64,000 bases of DNA from Kosakonia arachidis (GCF_900116535.1 NZ_FPAU01000001.1:573687-637686), one strand, 5' to 3'. Positions 1-10,562 are shown, counted from the first letter of the stretch. Translations and numbers: made by a program. The notes: generated from the letters alone by a model not told the origin.

Positions 1-560
<560 letters not shown>

Positions 561-690
561 TTTGCGCCGCAGAGGTGTTAGCTTTTATCACTAACCCGGT
601 CGCTTATCTGTGTTAGCCGCCGGGGATTCGTTGTGCTGCCGCCTTTCTGCGCGGCGAAATATTTTGTGTCTCTGATAGTGTGTGGCGTGC

Positions 691-722
691 AAAAAAAAGC
701 GTGGAGCAATCCACGCTTTTTT
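691..722. terminator. bidirectional terminator between aroG and gpmA
   Basis: Perfect 7-bp stem (699-705 with 710-716) around a GCAA loop, flanked by eight A on the left and six T on the right, so it can stop transcription from either side. It sits between the convergent aroG and gpmA genes. Confidence 0.88.
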
Positions 723-735
723 AATGGGCGAAAAC

Positions 736-1488
736 TTACTTCGCTTTACCCTGGTTTGCCACCGCAGCGGCTTTCGCAGCGATCTCTTCCGCATTGCCCA
801 GGTAGTAGTGTTTCAGCGGTTTGAAGTTTTCATCGAATTCATAAACCAGCGGTACGCCGGTCGGGATGTTCAGTTCGAGGATTTCTTCTTCGCTCATATT
901 GTCGAGATATTTCACCAGTGCGCGCAGGGAGTTACCGTGCGCAGCGATGATCACGCGCTCGCCGCTTTTCAGGCGTGGCAGAATGGTTTCATTCCAGTAA
1001 GGAATAACGCGATCGATGGTCAGCGCCAGGCTTTCGGTCTGCGGCAGCTCGGCTTCGGTCAGTTTGGCGTAGCGTGGATCGTGACCCGGGAAACGCTCGT
1101 CATCTTTGGTCAGCGCTGGCGGGGTAACGGCAAAGCCACGACGCCACTGTTTAACCTGCTCGTCACCATATTTCTCTGCGGTTTCGGCTTTGTTCAGACC
1201 CTGCAATGCACCGTAGTGACGCTCGTTCAGTTTCCAGCTTTTTTCTACCGGCAACCATGCTTGATCCAGTTCGTCCAGCACGTTCCACAGTGTGTGGATG
1301 GCACGTTTCAGCACGGAGGTGTAAGCAAAATCGAAGGAGTAGCCTTCCTCTTTCAGCAGCTTACCTGCTGCTTTCGCTTCACCAACGCCTTTCTCTGACA
1401 GATCGACATCGTACCAACCGGTGAAGCGGTTTTCGTTGTTCCACTGGCTTTCGCCATGACGAACCAGAACCAGCTTAGTAACAGCCAT
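736..1488 (-). CDS. gpmA: 2,3-bisphosphoglycerate-dependent phosphoglycerate mutase
   Basis: Interconverts 3- and 2-phosphoglycerate in glycolysis and gluconeogenesis in the cytoplasm. The 250-residue product starts [17 protein letters not shown]; the RHG motif carries the phospho-accepting His11, and the second catalytic His is in IIAAHGNS. Length is exactly that of the E. coli enzyme. I chose the ATG at 1488 rather than an upstream in-frame codon because it gives the family N-terminus and has AGGAGTAAG just ahead of it. A Fur-box-like sequence lies 26 bases upstream of the start, in line with the known iron regulation of gpmA in E. coli. It is monocistronic, flanked by galM on the same strand. 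Confidence 0.97.
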   Translation of the reverse strand: MAVTKLVLVRHGESQWNNENRFTGWYDVDLSEKGVGEAKAAGKLLKEEGYSFDFAYTSVLKRAIHTLWNVLDELDQAWLPVEKSWKLNERHYGALQGLNKAETAEKYGDEQVKQWRRGFAVTPPALTKDDERFPGHDPRYAKLTEAELPQTESLALTIDRVIPYWNETILPRLKSGERVIIAAHGNSLRALVKYLDNMSEEEILELNIPTGVPLVYEFDENFKPLKHYYLGNAEEIAAKAAAVANQGKAK

Positions 1489-1513
1489 ACTCTTACTCCT
1501 GTAAGCTTGATTG

Positions 1514-1532
1514 AATGATAACAATTCTCATT
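1514..1532 (-). promoter_or_regulatory. Fur box upstream of gpmA
   Basis: On the gpmA strand the 19-mer AATGAGAATTGTTATCATT matches the classical Fur consensus GATAATGATAATCATTATC at most positions and is an imperfect inverted repeat. E. coli gpmA is known to be Fur-regulated; binding here is inferred. Confidence 0.7.
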
Positions 1533-1662
1533 ATATTGCCGGGGAGCGATCCCCGGCAACGATTACCCATAACCATAGCGAAAATAGCCGCGCAGTGTAA
1601 GGTGCTTGTGAACCAGGGGTTATGGTTTTGTCGATAAGTGGCGCTTATTTCAGCAAAATGAG

Positions 1663-1687
1663 CAAAAAAAACCCTCCGGAAGGAGGG
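1663..1687 (-). terminator. rho-independent terminator after galM
   Basis: Stem CCCTCC/GGAGGG (1672-1677 with 1682-1687), GGAA tetraloop, and a run of A that becomes a U tract on the minus-strand transcript. It begins 7 bases after the galM stop and closes the gal operon. Confidence 0.9.
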
Positions 1688-1693
1688 CTGAGA

Positions 1694-2734
1694 TTAAAGC
1701 GCAATAAAGTGATATTCCGTCAGGCTGATATATTCGCTGCCGGGGCGTAAAATACAGTTCGGCTGCGGATAGTCCGGGCGATTCGGGCTGTCGGGCAAAA
1801 ATTCGCTCTCCAGCGCCAGGCCTTGCCATGCAGCGTAGGTTTTCCCTCCGCGCGCTGGCGTCCCGTCGAGATAATTGCCGGAATAGAACTGGAGCGCAGG
1901 GGCGCTGGTATAAACGGTCATTTGCAGTCGATTATCCGCCGACCACAGCTGTGCCGCAGGCTGGCTGGCATCGCCCTTTGCCTGCAACAAAAACGCATGA
2001 TCGTAGCCTTTTACCACGCGCTGATCGTCGTCGCTGAGAAACTCTTCTGCCACGGTTTTTGGCGTACGGAAATCAAAACTGGTCAGCGCGACTTTTTTCA
2101 ACCCACCGGTCGGCAGCCCCATCTCATCCACCGGCAGATATTCATCTGCCAGCAGTTGCAGGGAGTGGCTACGCACATCAGACTGGTGCCCATCCAGGTT
2201 GAAATACGCGTGGTTGGTCAGATTGACCGGGCAGGGTTTGTCGGTCGTGGCGCGATATTCAATTGCCAGACGGTTATCCTCGCCGAGGCGAAAATTCGCC
2301 GTGGCATTTACGTTGCCCGGAAAACCCTGATCGCCATCCGGTGAAGACAGCGAAAACAGCACTTCATTTTCATTCTGACGCTCAATTCGCCAGCGACGCT
2401 TGTCGAAACCTTCCGCGCCACCGTGCAATTGATTTTCGCCCTGGCTGGGTGTAAGCGCATACGTCTGGCCATCAAGCTGAAAACGGCTTTTGCTGATACG
2501 GTTGGCGTAGCGGCCCACCGAAGCGCCGAGAAATGCGGATTGTTGCAGATAGTATTCCGGTGAAGCGCAACCGAGCAGCGCTTCACGTACCGTGCCATCT
2601 TTCAGGGGCACGCGCGCTGAGAGCAGCGTCGCGCCCCAATCCATCACTGTCACCACCATTCCGGCGCTGTTGCGCAGCGTGATGAGACGAAAGGGCAGCC
2701 CATCCGGAGCCGCCGTCGCAGATTCGTTTAGCAC
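1694..2734 (-). CDS. galM: galactose mutarotase (aldose 1-epimerase)
   Basis: Converts beta- to alpha-D-galactose, the form used by GalK, at the head of the Leloir pathway in the cytoplasm. With the GTG start at 2732-2734 the protein is 346 residues, identical in length to E. coli GalM, and begins (M)[11 protein letters not shown] like the family. Recognisable motifs are GRYANRI, NQLHGG with the catalytic His, [10 protein letters not shown], and [11 protein letters not shown] carrying the catalytic Glu. The start overlaps the galK stop by 7 bases (GTGCTAA), so it is translationally coupled; GGAGCAGGA precedes it. A longer in-frame reading further upstream lies wholly inside galK and was not used. 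Confidence 0.95.
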   Translation of the reverse strand: MLNESATAAPDGLPFRLITLRNSAGMVVTVMDWGATLLSARVPLKDGTVREALLGCASPEYYLQQSAFLGASVGRYANRISKSRFQLDGQTYALTPSQGENQLHGGAEGFDKRRWRIERQNENEVLFSLSSPDGDQGFPGNVNATANFRLGEDNRLAIEYRATTDKPCPVNLTNHAYFNLDGHQSDVRSHSLQLLADEYLPVDEMGLPTGGLKKVALTSFDFRTPKTVAEEFLSDDDQRVVKGYDHAFLLQAKGDASQPAAQLWSADNRLQMTVYTSAPALQFYSGNYLDGTPARGGKTYAAWQGLALESEFLPDSPNRPDYPQPNCILRPGSEYISLTEYHFIAL

Positions 2735-3876
2735 TGTCCTGCTCCTTGTGAAGGTTTGCACACATAAAAGGTTTCTTTGATGCCGGTTTTGGCTTCGTAC
2801 TGGTTTTCCACGGCCTGTTTCACCACAGGAACCAGTGCTTCCGGCACCAGCGCGACAACGCAGCCGCCGAAGCCGCCGCCGGTCATGCGTACGCCGCCTT
2901 TGTCACCGATAGTGGCTTTTACAATCTCGACCAGCGTATCGATTTGCGGCACCGTGATTTCAAAATCATCGCGCATCGACGCGTGGGATTCGGCCATTAG
3001 TACGCCCATGCGTTGCAGATCGCCTTTCTCCAGCGCGGACGCAGCTTCCACCGTGCGCGCGTTTTCTGTTAGCACATGGCGTACGCGTTTGCTGACCAAC
3101 GGATCCAGCTCATGCGCTACCGCATTGAACTGGTCGATGCTGACATCACGCAGCGCTTTCTGCTGGAAGAAACGTGCGCCAGTTTCGCACTGCTCACGAC
3201 GCGTGTTGTATTCACTGCCCACCAACGTGCGTTTGAAGTTACTGTTAATGATGACAATTGCCACACCTTCCGGCATCGACACTGCTTTGGTACCCAGAGA
3301 GCGGCAGTCGATCAGCAACGCGCTGCCTTTTTTGCCCAGCGCCGAGATCAACTGATCCATAATGCCGCAGTTACAGCCGACGAACTGGTTTTCCGCCTCC
3401 TGGCCGTTAAGGGCAATCTGCGCGCCATCCAGCGGCAGATGGTAAAGTTGCTGGAAGACGGTGCCAACCGCCACCTCCAGCGACGCTGAGGAGCTTAACC
3501 CCGCACCTTGAGGTACGTTGCCGCTGATCACCAGATCGGCACCGCCAAAGCTCGCGTTTCGTTTTTGCAGGTGTTTCACTACGCCACGCACATAGTTGGA
3601 CCACTGCTGGCTGTCGTGAGTAACAATGGGGGCGTCGAGGGAAAATTCATCCGTCTGATTATCGTAATCAGCGGCAATCACCCGCACAATGTGATCGGTG
3701 CGCGGTGCGCAGCTAATCACCGTCTGGTAATCAATAGCGCAGGGCAGTACAAAACCGTCGTTATAGTCAGTATGTTCGCCAATCAGATTCACGCGGCCCG
3801 GAGCCTGAATGGTATGTGTCGCAGGGTAGCCAAATTTCTCAGCAAACAGGGATTGTGTTTTCTCTTTCAGACTCAT
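2728..3876 (-). CDS. galK: galactokinase
   Basis: Phosphorylates alpha-D-galactose at C1 with ATP in the Leloir pathway. The 382-residue product, same length as E. coli GalK, contains the GHMP-kinase motifs: [16 protein letters not shown] near the N-terminus (sugar binding), the ATP-binding [17 protein letters not shown] around residues 120-140, and the C-terminal [11 protein letters not shown]. It is the third gene of galE-galT-galK-galM; two bases separate it from the galT stop, so translation is likely coupled. Confidence 0.97.
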   Translation of the reverse strand: MSLKEKTQSLFAEKFGYPATHTIQAPGRVNLIGEHTDYNDGFVLPCAIDYQTVISCAPRTDHIVRVIAADYDNQTDEFSLDAPIVTHDSQQWSNYVRGVVKHLQKRNASFGGADLVISGNVPQGAGLSSSASLEVAVGTVFQQLYHLPLDGAQIALNGQEAENQFVGCNCGIMDQLISALGKKGSALLIDCRSLGTKAVSMPEGVAIVIINSNFKRTLVGSEYNTRREQCETGARFFQQKALRDVSIDQFNAVAHELDPLVSKRVRHVLTENARTVEAASALEKGDLQRMGVLMAESHASMRDDFEITVPQIDTLVEIVKATIGDKGGVRMTGGGFGGCVVALVPEALVPVVKQAVENQYEAKTGIKETFYVCKPSQGAGQC

Positions 3877-3878
3877 TG

Positions 3879-4925
3879 TTATTCTCCGGATTCGCGAAAA
3901 TGGACATCGCTTAGCGCACGCAGGCGTTCAGCGGCTTGTTCCGCCGTCAAATCGCGCTGAGTTTCCGCCAGCATTTCGTAACCCACCATAAATTTACGTA
4001 CGGTAGCGGAACGAAGAAGTGGTGGGTAGAAATGCGCGTGCAATTGCCAGTGCTCATTATCTTCACCGTTAAACGGCGCGCCGTGCCAGCCCATTGAGTA
4101 AGGGAAAGAGCACTGGAACAGGTTGTCGTAACGGCTGGTCAGTTTTTTCAGTGCCAATGCCAGATCGCTGCGCTGCGCTGCGGTTAAATCAGTAATACGC
4201 TGGATATGTGCCTTCGGCAACAGCAACGTTTCGAAGGGCCAGGCCGCCCAGTAAGGCACTACGGCCAGCCAGTGATCCGTTTCCACTACCGTACGGCTGC
4301 CGTCATTTAGCTCGCGCTGCACATAATCAACCAGCATTGGCGAGTGATGTTCAGCAAAGTACGCTTTTTGCAGGCGGTCTTCGCGTTCCACTTCGTTGGG
4401 CAGGAAGCTGTTCGCCCACACCTGACCATGCGGATGTGGGTTGGAGCAGCCCATTGCCGCGCCTTTGTTCTCAAAAACCTGCACCCAAGGATACTGCTGG
4501 CCCAGCTCGGCGGTTTGCTGTTGCCAGGTTTTCACTACCTCTTCCAGCGCACTCAGGCTCAGTTCCGGCAGCGTTTTGCTGTGATCCGGCGAGAAGCAAA
4601 TAACCCGGCTGGTTCCTCGCGCGCTCTGGCTGCGCATCAGCGGATCGCGGCTTTCGGGTGCCTGCGGCGTGTCGGTCATCAGCGCCGCAAAATCATTGGT
4701 GAACACGTAAGTACTCGTGTAATCGGGGTTTTTATCGCCCGTTACGCGAGTATTGCCCGGACACAGGAAGCAATCCGGATCGTGCGCAGGCAATGCTTGC
4801 TTCGCAGGCGTTTCCTGCGCCCCTTGCCAGGGACGCTTTGCGCGATGCGGAGAAACCAGGATCCACTGATCGGTCAGTGGGTTGTAGCGGCGATGTGGGT
4901 GATCTACCGGGTTAAATTGCGTCAT
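3879..4925 (-). CDS. galT: galactose-1-phosphate uridylyltransferase
   Basis: Transfers UMP between UDP-glucose and galactose-1-phosphate. The 348-residue protein shows the zinc-binding pair Cys52/Cys55 (DCFLC) and the active-site segment [12 protein letters not shown] with His164 and the nucleophile His166 at the same numbers as in E. coli. The ATG at 4925 is chosen because AAGGAGCAGTA precedes it and it gives the family N-terminus [17 protein letters not shown]; the open frame continues upstream but only through galE sequence. Ten bases separate it from the galE stop. Confidence 0.97.
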   Translation of the reverse strand: MTQFNPVDHPHRRYNPLTDQWILVSPHRAKRPWQGAQETPAKQALPAHDPDCFLCPGNTRVTGDKNPDYTSTYVFTNDFAALMTDTPQAPESRDPLMRSQSARGTSRVICFSPDHSKTLPELSLSALEEVVKTWQQQTAELGQQYPWVQVFENKGAAMGCSNPHPHGQVWANSFLPNEVEREDRLQKAYFAEHHSPMLVDYVQRELNDGSRTVVETDHWLAVVPYWAAWPFETLLLPKAHIQRITDLTAAQRSDLALALKKLTSRYDNLFQCSFPYSMGWHGAPFNGEDNEHWQLHAHFYPPLLRSATVRKFMVGYEMLAETQRDLTAEQAAERLRALSDVHFRESGE

Positions 4926-4935
4926 TACTGCTCCT

Positions 4936-5952
4936 TCAGTCCGGATAACCCTGCGGATGGCGTGACTGCCAGCGCCAGGTATCTTCTGCCATTTCGTCAA
5001 GCGTGCGGGTCACGCGCCAGTTCAGCTCTTTATCGGCTTTGGTCGCATCGGCCCAGTAAGCCGGTAAATCGCCCTCGCGGCGCGGCGCGTAATGCCATGC
5101 CACTGGTTTGCCGCAGGCTTTGCTAAATGCATTAACCACATCCAGTACGCTGCTACCGACACCGGCGCCGAGGTTGTAAATATGTACGCCCGGTTTGCCA
5201 GCCAGTTGTTGCATAGCCGCAACGTGACCGTCAGCAAGGTCCATCACATGAATATAATCACGCACACCTGTGCCATCCGGCGTCGGATAATCGTTGCCGA
5301 AGATTGCCAGCGAATCACGGCGGCCAACGGCAACCTGCGCGATGTAAGGCATCAGGTTATTTGGGATACCTTGTGGATCTTCGCCCATATCTCCTGACGG
5401 ATGTGCACCGACCGGGTTGAAGTAGCGCAATAGCGCGATGCTCCACTCCGGCTGTGCTTTTTGCAGGTCGGTGAGGATCTGTTCCACCATCAACTTGCTT
5501 TTGCCGTACGGACTTTGCGGCGTCCCGGTGGGGAAGCTTTCGACATAAGGGATTTTCGGTTGATCGCCGTAAACCGTGGCGGATGAGCTGAAAATCAGGT
5601 TTTTGACGTTGGCGGCACGCATGGAATTGATCAGGCGCAGCGTACCGTTGACATTGTTGTCGTAGTACTCCAGCGGCTTCGCCACGGATTCGCCAACGGC
5701 CTTCAGCCCGGCAAAGTGAATGACCGCTTCAATGGCATGATCGTGCAGGATTTCGGCCAGCAGCGCTTCATCACGAATATCGCCTTCAACGAACAGCGCG
5801 GATTTTCCGCCGAAGCGCTCGATTTCATTGAGCACGCTGCGCTTACTGTTACAGAGGTTATCCAGAATGATGACGTCATGGCCGTTTTGCAGCAGTTGCA
5901 CACAGGTGTGGCTTCCTATGTAACCGCTACCACCAGTAACGAGAACTCGCAT
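4936..5952 (-). CDS. galE: UDP-glucose 4-epimerase
   Basis: Interconverts UDP-galactose and UDP-glucose with bound NAD; also supplies UDP-galactose for lipopolysaccharide. It is a 338-residue short-chain dehydrogenase/reductase: the Rossmann motif GGSGYIGSH is at residues 7-15, and the catalytic triad Ser124, Tyr149 and Lys153 (YGKSK) falls at the classical positions. First gene of galETKM. The internal GalR operator lies within its first codons (5918-5933), as in E. coli. Confidence 0.98.
   Translation of the reverse strand: MRVLVTGGSGYIGSHTCVQLLQNGHDVIILDNLCNSKRSVLNEIERFGGKSALFVEGDIRDEALLAEILHDHAIEAVIHFAGLKAVGESVAKPLEYYDNNVNGTLRLINSMRAANVKNLIFSSSATVYGDQPKIPYVESFPTGTPQSPYGKSKLMVEQILTDLQKAQPEWSIALLRYFNPVGAHPSGDMGEDPQGIPNNLMPYIAQVAVGRRDSLAIFGNDYPTPDGTGVRDYIHVMDLADGHVAAMQQLAGKPGVHIYNLGAGVGSSVLDVVNAFSKACGKPVAWHYAPRREGDLPAYWADATKADKELNWRVTRTLDEMAEDTWRWQSRHPQGYPD
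5918..5933 (-). promoter_or_regulatory. internal gal operator OI (GalR/GalS)
   Basis: On the gal strand this reads GTGGTAGCGGTTACAT, identical to the E. coli internal operator inside galE. Its centre is 113 bp from the external operator at 6031-6046, the spacing needed for GalR-HU loop repression. Confidence 0.88.
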
Positions 5953-5988
5953 ATTTCACTCCATAAAGCATTTGATATGAACAAACCT

Positions 5989-6046
5989 TAGCATAACAGA
6001 GAGGTGAAAACTGTGATATGGGATAAATTAGTGGAATCGTTTACAC
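5989..6046 (-). promoter_or_regulatory. gal promoter region with external operator OE and CRP site
   Basis: On the minus strand, OE reads GTGTAAACGATTCCAC (6031-6046), identical to E. coli OE. It is followed by a CRP-like site (about 6007-6029, core CATATCACAG) and the P2-type -10 hexamer TATGCT(A) at 5989-5995. The order and spacing match the E. coli galP1/P2 region, so glucose/cAMP and galactose control can be inferred. Confidence 0.87.
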
Positions 6047-6078
6047 TCAATTTTCTGTCGTCCGGTTTGTCGTGTAAC

Positions 6079-6186
6079 CGCCGGAAAAGCACTGCTTTAG
6101 CAGCACTTATCCGGCGAGTCTGAACAGTCTTAAAATGGCTGTATTGCGTTACAGCAACGCAGACGCTGCCGGCAAAGCCGGACAAC
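6079..6186. repeat. REP-like palindromes between galE and modF
   Basis: Two imperfect hairpins: CGCCGGA (6079-6085) pairs with TCCGGCG (6110-6116) around an AGCACTGCT/AGCAG inner arm, and a second GCCGGC-AAA-GCCGG hairpin lies near 6168-6182. Shape and composition resemble enterobacterial REP/BIME elements. Together with the gal promoter they fill the 326-base galE-modF gap; no gene is visible there. Confidence 0.5.
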
Positions 6187-6278
6187 GTCCCGAGAGGTTA
6201 TAAGTCATTGATGGCAGTCAGGCAATCGGCGTGCAGGATAAAAGACTCTATTCCAGATGTTCGCCATGGCGATGCTGC

Positions 6279-7754
6279 TCAGGAAGCGTGCGTTTCGAAG
6301 TGGTAGTGGTAGCTGTCGCCTTCCGGCACAAAGGTCAGCCGGTGAGTAATACAGGCTGGTGCATCGTCAGCATGATGCGAAACAAACAGCAATTGGGTTT
6401 GCCCTTCACTGATTAACACATCAACAAAGCGGCGGATCAACTGACGGTTCAGCGGATCCAGGCCTTGCAGCGGCTCATCAAGGATCAGTAATGTCGGATG
6501 TTTCACCAGCGCACGGACAATCAGCGCCAGTCGCTGTTGTCCCCACGAAAGGCTCTGGAATGGCGCATCGGCGGTGCGGGCGTCGAACCCTAAAATATCC
6601 AGCCAGCGCTGGGCCAGTTTGTGCTGTTTGTCTGACACCGCCTGATAGATACCAATTGAGTCAAAATAGCCGGAGAGGATCACGTTGCGCACATTGGTGC
6701 TGACGCGGTAATCGAGATGCAGGCTGCTGCTGACGTAACCAATATGTTTTTTGATATCCCAGATAGTTTCACCGCTGCCCCGACGGCGGCCAAACAGCGT
6801 CAGATCGTTGCTGTAACCCTGCGGGTGATCGCCGGTGATCAGACTCAATAGCGTTGATTTTCCTGCGCCGTTCGGGCCGACGATCTGCCAGTGTTCGCCA
6901 GGGTTTACCGTCCAGGAAAGCTGATTGATGATTGGCCGGTCATTATAAGAAACGACGCCATCGTTCAGCACAATCAGCGGCTCGCCCGCGCGTAACGTTT
7001 CTCGGGCCGGGGGGGCATCGGGTTCCGGCAGGGCAATACCAGCAAGTTTTTCACTGTGCGCCAGTTGTGCAATCAGCGCCTGTTGCAGCAGGTCTGACTT
7101 TTCACCGGTTTCCGTCAGGGTGCAATCCACCAGTACGCCAGCATGCTGTACAAACGCTGGAATTTCATCGAATCGGTTAAGCACCAGCACTACGGTGTAA
7201 CCTTCTGCATTCAGTCGCGCCAGCAGTTCCGCCAGTTGCTGGCGGGAGCTCACATCCAACCCGTCGAACGGTTCATCCAGAACCAGCAGTTCCGGCTCGG
7301 ACATCAGCGCCTGGCACAGTAGTGTTTTGCGCGTTTCACCGGTCGAAAGGTATTTAAAGCGGCGTGTCAGTAGATGAGTGATGCCGAACTGCGCCGCCAG
7401 CTGTTCACAACGCTGTGGGTTTTTGACCTCATCCTGAATGATGTCGGCGGTGGTACGCCCGGTATCTTCTTCTCCAGGGCTGAGCATATCGGTGTTGTTG
7501 CGCTGCCACTCATCACTGATCAGTTTTTGTAACTGTTCAAAAGAGAGGCGCGTCAGGCGAGTAAACTGACACTGACGTTCACCGTTCAATAGCGTCAGTT
7601 CTCCCGAAAGCGCGCGTGCCAGCGCGGATTTCCCGCTGCCGTTAGCACCAACAAAAGCCCAGCTTTCACCCGCCCGCAGGATTAACTGTTCAAGGTGCAG
7701 CGTGCGTGTATCGCTAAGACGAAACGTGCCTTGCGAAATTTGCAATGATGACAT
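6279..7754 (-). CDS. modF: ModF, tandem ABC ATPase of the molybdate locus
   Basis: Cytoplasmic protein of 491 residues with two ABC ATPase domains in one chain. The first has Walker A GANGSGKSA and the signature LSTGETRK; the second has [19 protein letters not shown] and Walker B LLILDEPLQGLDP. E. coli ModF is 490 residues. Its molybdate role is unsettled; it is co-transcribed with modE, which lies 67 bases upstream. No membrane partner is adjacent. The ATG at 7754 gives the family N-terminus MSSLQISQGTF; an upstream in-frame start gives eight extra unconserved residues. Confidence 0.93.
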   Translation of the reverse strand: MSSLQISQGTFRLSDTRTLHLEQLILRAGESWAFVGANGSGKSALARALSGELTLLNGERQCQFTRLTRLSFEQLQKLISDEWQRNNTDMLSPGEEDTGRTTADIIQDEVKNPQRCEQLAAQFGITHLLTRRFKYLSTGETRKTLLCQALMSEPELLVLDEPFDGLDVSSRQQLAELLARLNAEGYTVVLVLNRFDEIPAFVQHAGVLVDCTLTETGEKSDLLQQALIAQLAHSEKLAGIALPEPDAPPARETLRAGEPLIVLNDGVVSYNDRPIINQLSWTVNPGEHWQIVGPNGAGKSTLLSLITGDHPQGYSNDLTLFGRRRGSGETIWDIKKHIGYVSSSLHLDYRVSTNVRNVILSGYFDSIGIYQAVSDKQHKLAQRWLDILGFDARTADAPFQSLSWGQQRLALIVRALVKHPTLLILDEPLQGLDPLNRQLIRRFVDVLISEGQTQLLFVSHHADDAPACITHRLTFVPEGDSYHYHFETHAS

Positions 7755-7821
7755 GATACATCCCGTTTTTTGCAGCAATGAAGCTCAGGGATACGAGCAA
7801 TGTACTCACTTGTCAATGCGA

Positions 7822-8610
7822 TTAGCATAACGTGGCGAGAATGACGCGATCGGCATTAAAATATGCCGTCACTTCGTGCTGTTTCTGCAAATTATCCACC
7901 TCATACGTTGGCACCGTGGCGCAGAGCTGCTGTCCGTCGGGCAAGGTCATCAGCACTTCGCTTTGCTGTTCGCCACGCTCAATGTGGCTGATAAACCCCT
8001 TAAGCTGGTTGTCGGCAAGCGCTGCGCACTGTGCATCCTGCGTGATATTAACCCACGGTGCTTTCAGCAATACCAGTACCTCTTTTCCTGCATCAAGGCC
8101 AAGTCGTTCGCCACTTTGTGCGGTGATAGCGACTTTCAGGCGCGTTTCACCGTCGGCCAGCAGCACTTCAATATGCTGCTGCACCTGCTGGTGATCGCGG
8201 GCAGTGACGGTGCCAAACCATTGGTTGCGTGCGCTGGTTTGCAGGGAGAAGCGGGAAATGGCTGCCAGCAGGCTGTCCAGCGGCAGCGCGTCGTCGTCGC
8301 TCAGCACGTCAAATGCCTTCTGCTGGATCTGCGCCAGCAGATCGTAAAGCTGAATCAGACGATGTCCGTAACGGGTCACTACCGCGCCGCCACCGCCTTT
8401 ACCGCCTGTAGCACGATCAACCAGCGTATGTTCGCTCAGTTGGTTCATTTCATTTATGGCATCCCAGGCGCTTTTATAACTGATGCCTGCGTTCTTCGCC
8501 CCCTGGCTAATCGACCCCGTTTGTTCAATCTGTTTCAGCAGAGAAATACGGCGCGGATCGGCAAAAAGGCGTTCCTGGAGTTTGAGGGTTAAGAGAATTT
8601 CAGCCTGCAT
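7822..8610 (-). CDS. modE: molybdate-responsive transcriptional regulator ModE
   Basis: Dimeric DNA-binding protein that represses modABC and activates molybdenum-cofactor genes when molybdate is bound. The 262-residue product (same length as E. coli ModE) has an N-terminal winged helix-turn-helix (about residues 20-60, SISQGAKNAGISYKSAW) and two C-terminal TOBE/Mop molybdate-binding repeats, seen in TSARNQWFGTVTARD and LKAPWVNITQD. The start MQAEILLTLKLQ was preferred to an upstream one six residues longer. It is divergent from acrZ-modABC and forms an operon with modF. Its operator is seen upstream of modA and a second one upstream of moaA. Confidence 0.96.
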   Translation of the reverse strand: MQAEILLTLKLQERLFADPRRISLLKQIEQTGSISQGAKNAGISYKSAWDAINEMNQLSEHTLVDRATGGKGGGGAVVTRYGHRLIQLYDLLAQIQQKAFDVLSDDDALPLDSLLAAISRFSLQTSARNQWFGTVTARDHQQVQQHIEVLLADGETRLKVAITAQSGERLGLDAGKEVLVLLKAPWVNITQDAQCAALADNQLKGFISHIERGEQQSEVLMTLPDGQQLCATVPTYEVDNLQKQHEVTAYFNADRVILATLC

Positions 8611-8774
8611 TACGCAATGTCCTGACAAAAAGAGTATTGTGAAGGAAAAGCGGTATTACGCCTAGCCTGAGCCCTGATATTGATAGCAAAGTAGCTCACG
8701 CAATCGCACAAAAGGCGAGTGTTTTTCTGTGGAATCAGGCTAGAATATTTCCTTCACAATATCCGGAGTCGATC

Positions 8775-8924
8775 ATGTTAGAGTTGTTGAAAAGTCTGGT
8801 TTTTGCCGTGATCATGGTTCCTGTGGTGATGGCTATCATCCTGGGGTTGATTTATGGCCTGGGTGAAGTGTTTAACGTCTTTTCCGCCGTTGGTCGTCGC
8901 GACCGTTCCAGCCAGCAGCGCTGA
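8775..8924 (+). CDS. acrZ: AcrZ, small accessory subunit of the AcrAB-TolC pump
   Basis: A 49-residue single-pass inner-membrane protein, [18 protein letters not shown]..., nearly identical to E. coli AcrZ (YbhT) through the membrane helix (about residues 8-30). AcrZ binds AcrB and alters export of certain antibiotics. A CCGGAG ribosome site precedes the ATG, and a strong terminator follows directly. Only the C-terminal charged tail ([10 protein letters not shown]) differs from the E. coli sequence as I recall it. The position between modE and modA is the same as in E. coli. Confidence 0.95.
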   Translation: MLELLKSLVFAVIMVPVVMAIILGLIYGLGEVFNVFSAVGRRDRSSQQR

Positions 8925-8930
8925 TCCTTT

Positions 8931-8959
8931 CGAAAACGCCCACTTTAGTGGGCGTTTTA
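8931..8959 (+). terminator. terminator after acrZ
   Basis: Long hairpin AAAACGCCCAC/GTGGGCGTTTT (8933-8943 with 8948-8958) with a short TTTA loop, seven bases after the acrZ stop. It separates acrZ from modABC. Confidence 0.88.
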
Positions 8960-9051
8960 CTGTTCAAGATTTTGTGACATCCTGCCGATATATTCACTGA
9001 AGTTACTCATTCTTTATGGGTATTACCTGTGGTCATTAAAACTCTGATAAC

Positions 9052-9079
9052 ATCGTTATGTTTCAATGTATATAACGAT
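9052..9079 (+). promoter_or_regulatory. ModE operator of modABC
   Basis: Perfect inverted repeat ATCGTTAT (9052-9059) / ATAACGAT (9072-9079) with a 12-base AT-rich spacer, 17 bases before the modA start. It matches the ModE-box layout known from E. coli modA, so molybdate-bound ModE would block this promoter. Confidence 0.8.
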
Positions 9080-9096
9080 ACTCATAGGAGCTACAA

Positions 9097-9870
9097 ATGG
9101 CAGGTACATGGTTACGCCTTTTTGCTGGGGCGACTTTATCGCTTTCTGTTGCCGGGCATGCGCTGGCGGAAGAGGGCAAAATTACCGTTTTTGCAGCAGC
9201 GTCTCTGACCAATGCGCTGCAGGATATTGCGGCGGCGTATAAAAAAGAGAAAAACGTTGAGGTGGTCTCTTCATTCGCCTCCTCATCAACGTTGGCGCGT
9301 CAGATTGAAGCAGGCGCGCCAGCCGATCTGTTTATCTCTGCCGATCAGAAATGGATGGATTACGCGGTCGAGAAAAAATCCATTGATACGGCGACGCGTG
9401 AGACCCTGCTGGGCAACAGCCTGGTGGTTGTAGCACCAAAAAGTAGCGCTCAGGGCGATATTACCGTTAATGCTAAAACGAACTGGACCAGCTTGCTGAA
9501 AGGCGGTCGCCTTGCCGTTGGCGACCCGGACCACGTTCCGGCAGGGATTTATGCCAAAGAAGCGCTGCAAAAACTGGGGGCATGGGACACCTTGTCACCG
9601 AAGCTGGCTCCGGCAGAAGATGTACGTGGTGCGCTGGCTCTGGTAGAGCGAGGAGAAGCGCCACTGGGCATCGTTTACGGTTCTGACGCGGTTGTCAGTA
9701 AAGGTGTGAAAGTGGTGGGGACCTTCCCGGAAGATTCGCACCAAAAAGTGGAATACCCGCTGGCTATCATCGACGGGCATAAAAACGCAACGGTAACGGC
9801 GTTTTATGATTACCTGAAAGGCCCGCAGGCTTCTGAAATTTTCAAACGTTACGGATTTACAACGCACTAA
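9097..9870 (+). CDS. modA: molybdate ABC transporter periplasmic binding protein
   Basis: Captures molybdate (and tungstate) in the periplasm for ModBC. The 257-residue precursor has a signal peptide ending ALA at residue 24, then the mature chain EEGKITVFAAASLTNALQDI typical of ModA. Oxyanion-binding segments are visible as AAASLT, FASSSTLARQIEAGAPADLF and DPDHVPAGIYAKEAL. The ATG follows ATAGGAGCTACAA. Its stop overlaps the modB start by one base, so the operon is translationally coupled. Confidence 0.96.
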   Translation: MAGTWLRLFAGATLSLSVAGHALAEEGKITVFAAASLTNALQDIAAAYKKEKNVEVVSSFASSSTLARQIEAGAPADLFISADQKWMDYAVEKKSIDTATRETLLGNSLVVVAPKSSAQGDITVNAKTNWTSLLKGGRLAVGDPDHVPAGIYAKEALQKLGAWDTLSPKLAPAEDVRGALALVERGEAPLGIVYGSDAVVSKGVKVVGTFPEDSHQKVEYPLAIIDGHKNATVTAFYDYLKGPQASEIFKRYGFTTH

Positions 9871-10559
9871 TGATATTGACGGATCCCGAATGGCAGGCGG
9901 TACTGCTGAGCCTAAAAGTCTCATCCCTCGCGGTATTATTCAGTTTGCCCTTTGGGATCTTCTTCGCCTGGCTGCTGGTGCGTTGTACATTTCCGGGGAA
10001 GGCTCTCCTTGATAGCGTACTGCATCTGCCACTGGTTTTACCGCCAGTGGTGGTCGGTTATCTGTTGCTGGTGGCGATGGGCAGACGCGGTTTTATCGGT
10101 CAGTGGCTATATGACTGGTTCGGTATCACCTTTGCGTTTAGCTGGCGCGGCGCGGTGTTAGCCGCCGCGGTGATGTCTTTTCCATTGATGGTGCGCGCAA
10201 TCCGTCTGGCGCTGGAAGGTGTGGACAGAAAGCTTGAACAGGCGGCACGCACGCTTGGTGCCGGGCGCTGGCGTGTCTTTGTCACCATCACGCTGCCGCT
10301 GACGTTGCCGGGAATTATTGTCGGTACGGTGCTGGCTTTCGCCCGCTCCCTCGGTGAGTTTGGCGCGACTATCACCTTCGTCTCCAATATTCCGGGGGAA
10401 ACGCGCACTATCCCGTCGGCGATGTACACCCTGATCCAGATGCCTGGCGGCGAAAGCGCGGCGGCGCGGCTATGTATTATCTCGATTGTGCTGGCGCTAA
10501 TTTCCTTGCTGGTATCGGAATGGCTGGCGCGTATCAGCCGTGAACGGACAGGGAGATAA
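9870..10559 (+). CDS. modB: molybdate ABC transporter permease
   Basis: Inner-membrane channel subunit of the molybdate importer. The 229-residue protein has about five hydrophobic segments and the cytoplasmic EAA loop, EQAARTLGAGRWRVFVTITLPLTLPGI (about residues 124-150), which docks on ModC. Start and modA stop share one base (TAATG). Length matches E. coli ModB. Confidence 0.96.
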   Translation: MILTDPEWQAVLLSLKVSSLAVLFSLPFGIFFAWLLVRCTFPGKALLDSVLHLPLVLPPVVVGYLLLVAMGRRGFIGQWLYDWFGITFAFSWRGAVLAAAVMSFPLMVRAIRLALEGVDRKLEQAARTLGAGRWRVFVTITLPLTLPGIIVGTVLAFARSLGEFGATITFVSNIPGETRTIPSAMYTLIQMPGGESAAARLCIISIVLALISLLVSEWLARISRERTGR

Positions 10560-10562
10560 CCT

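Noticed and set aside
6060-6186. Possible tRNA or small RNA from the paired arms between galE and modF
   Set aside because: No cloverleaf or T-loop sequence; arms fit REP-type palindromes better.
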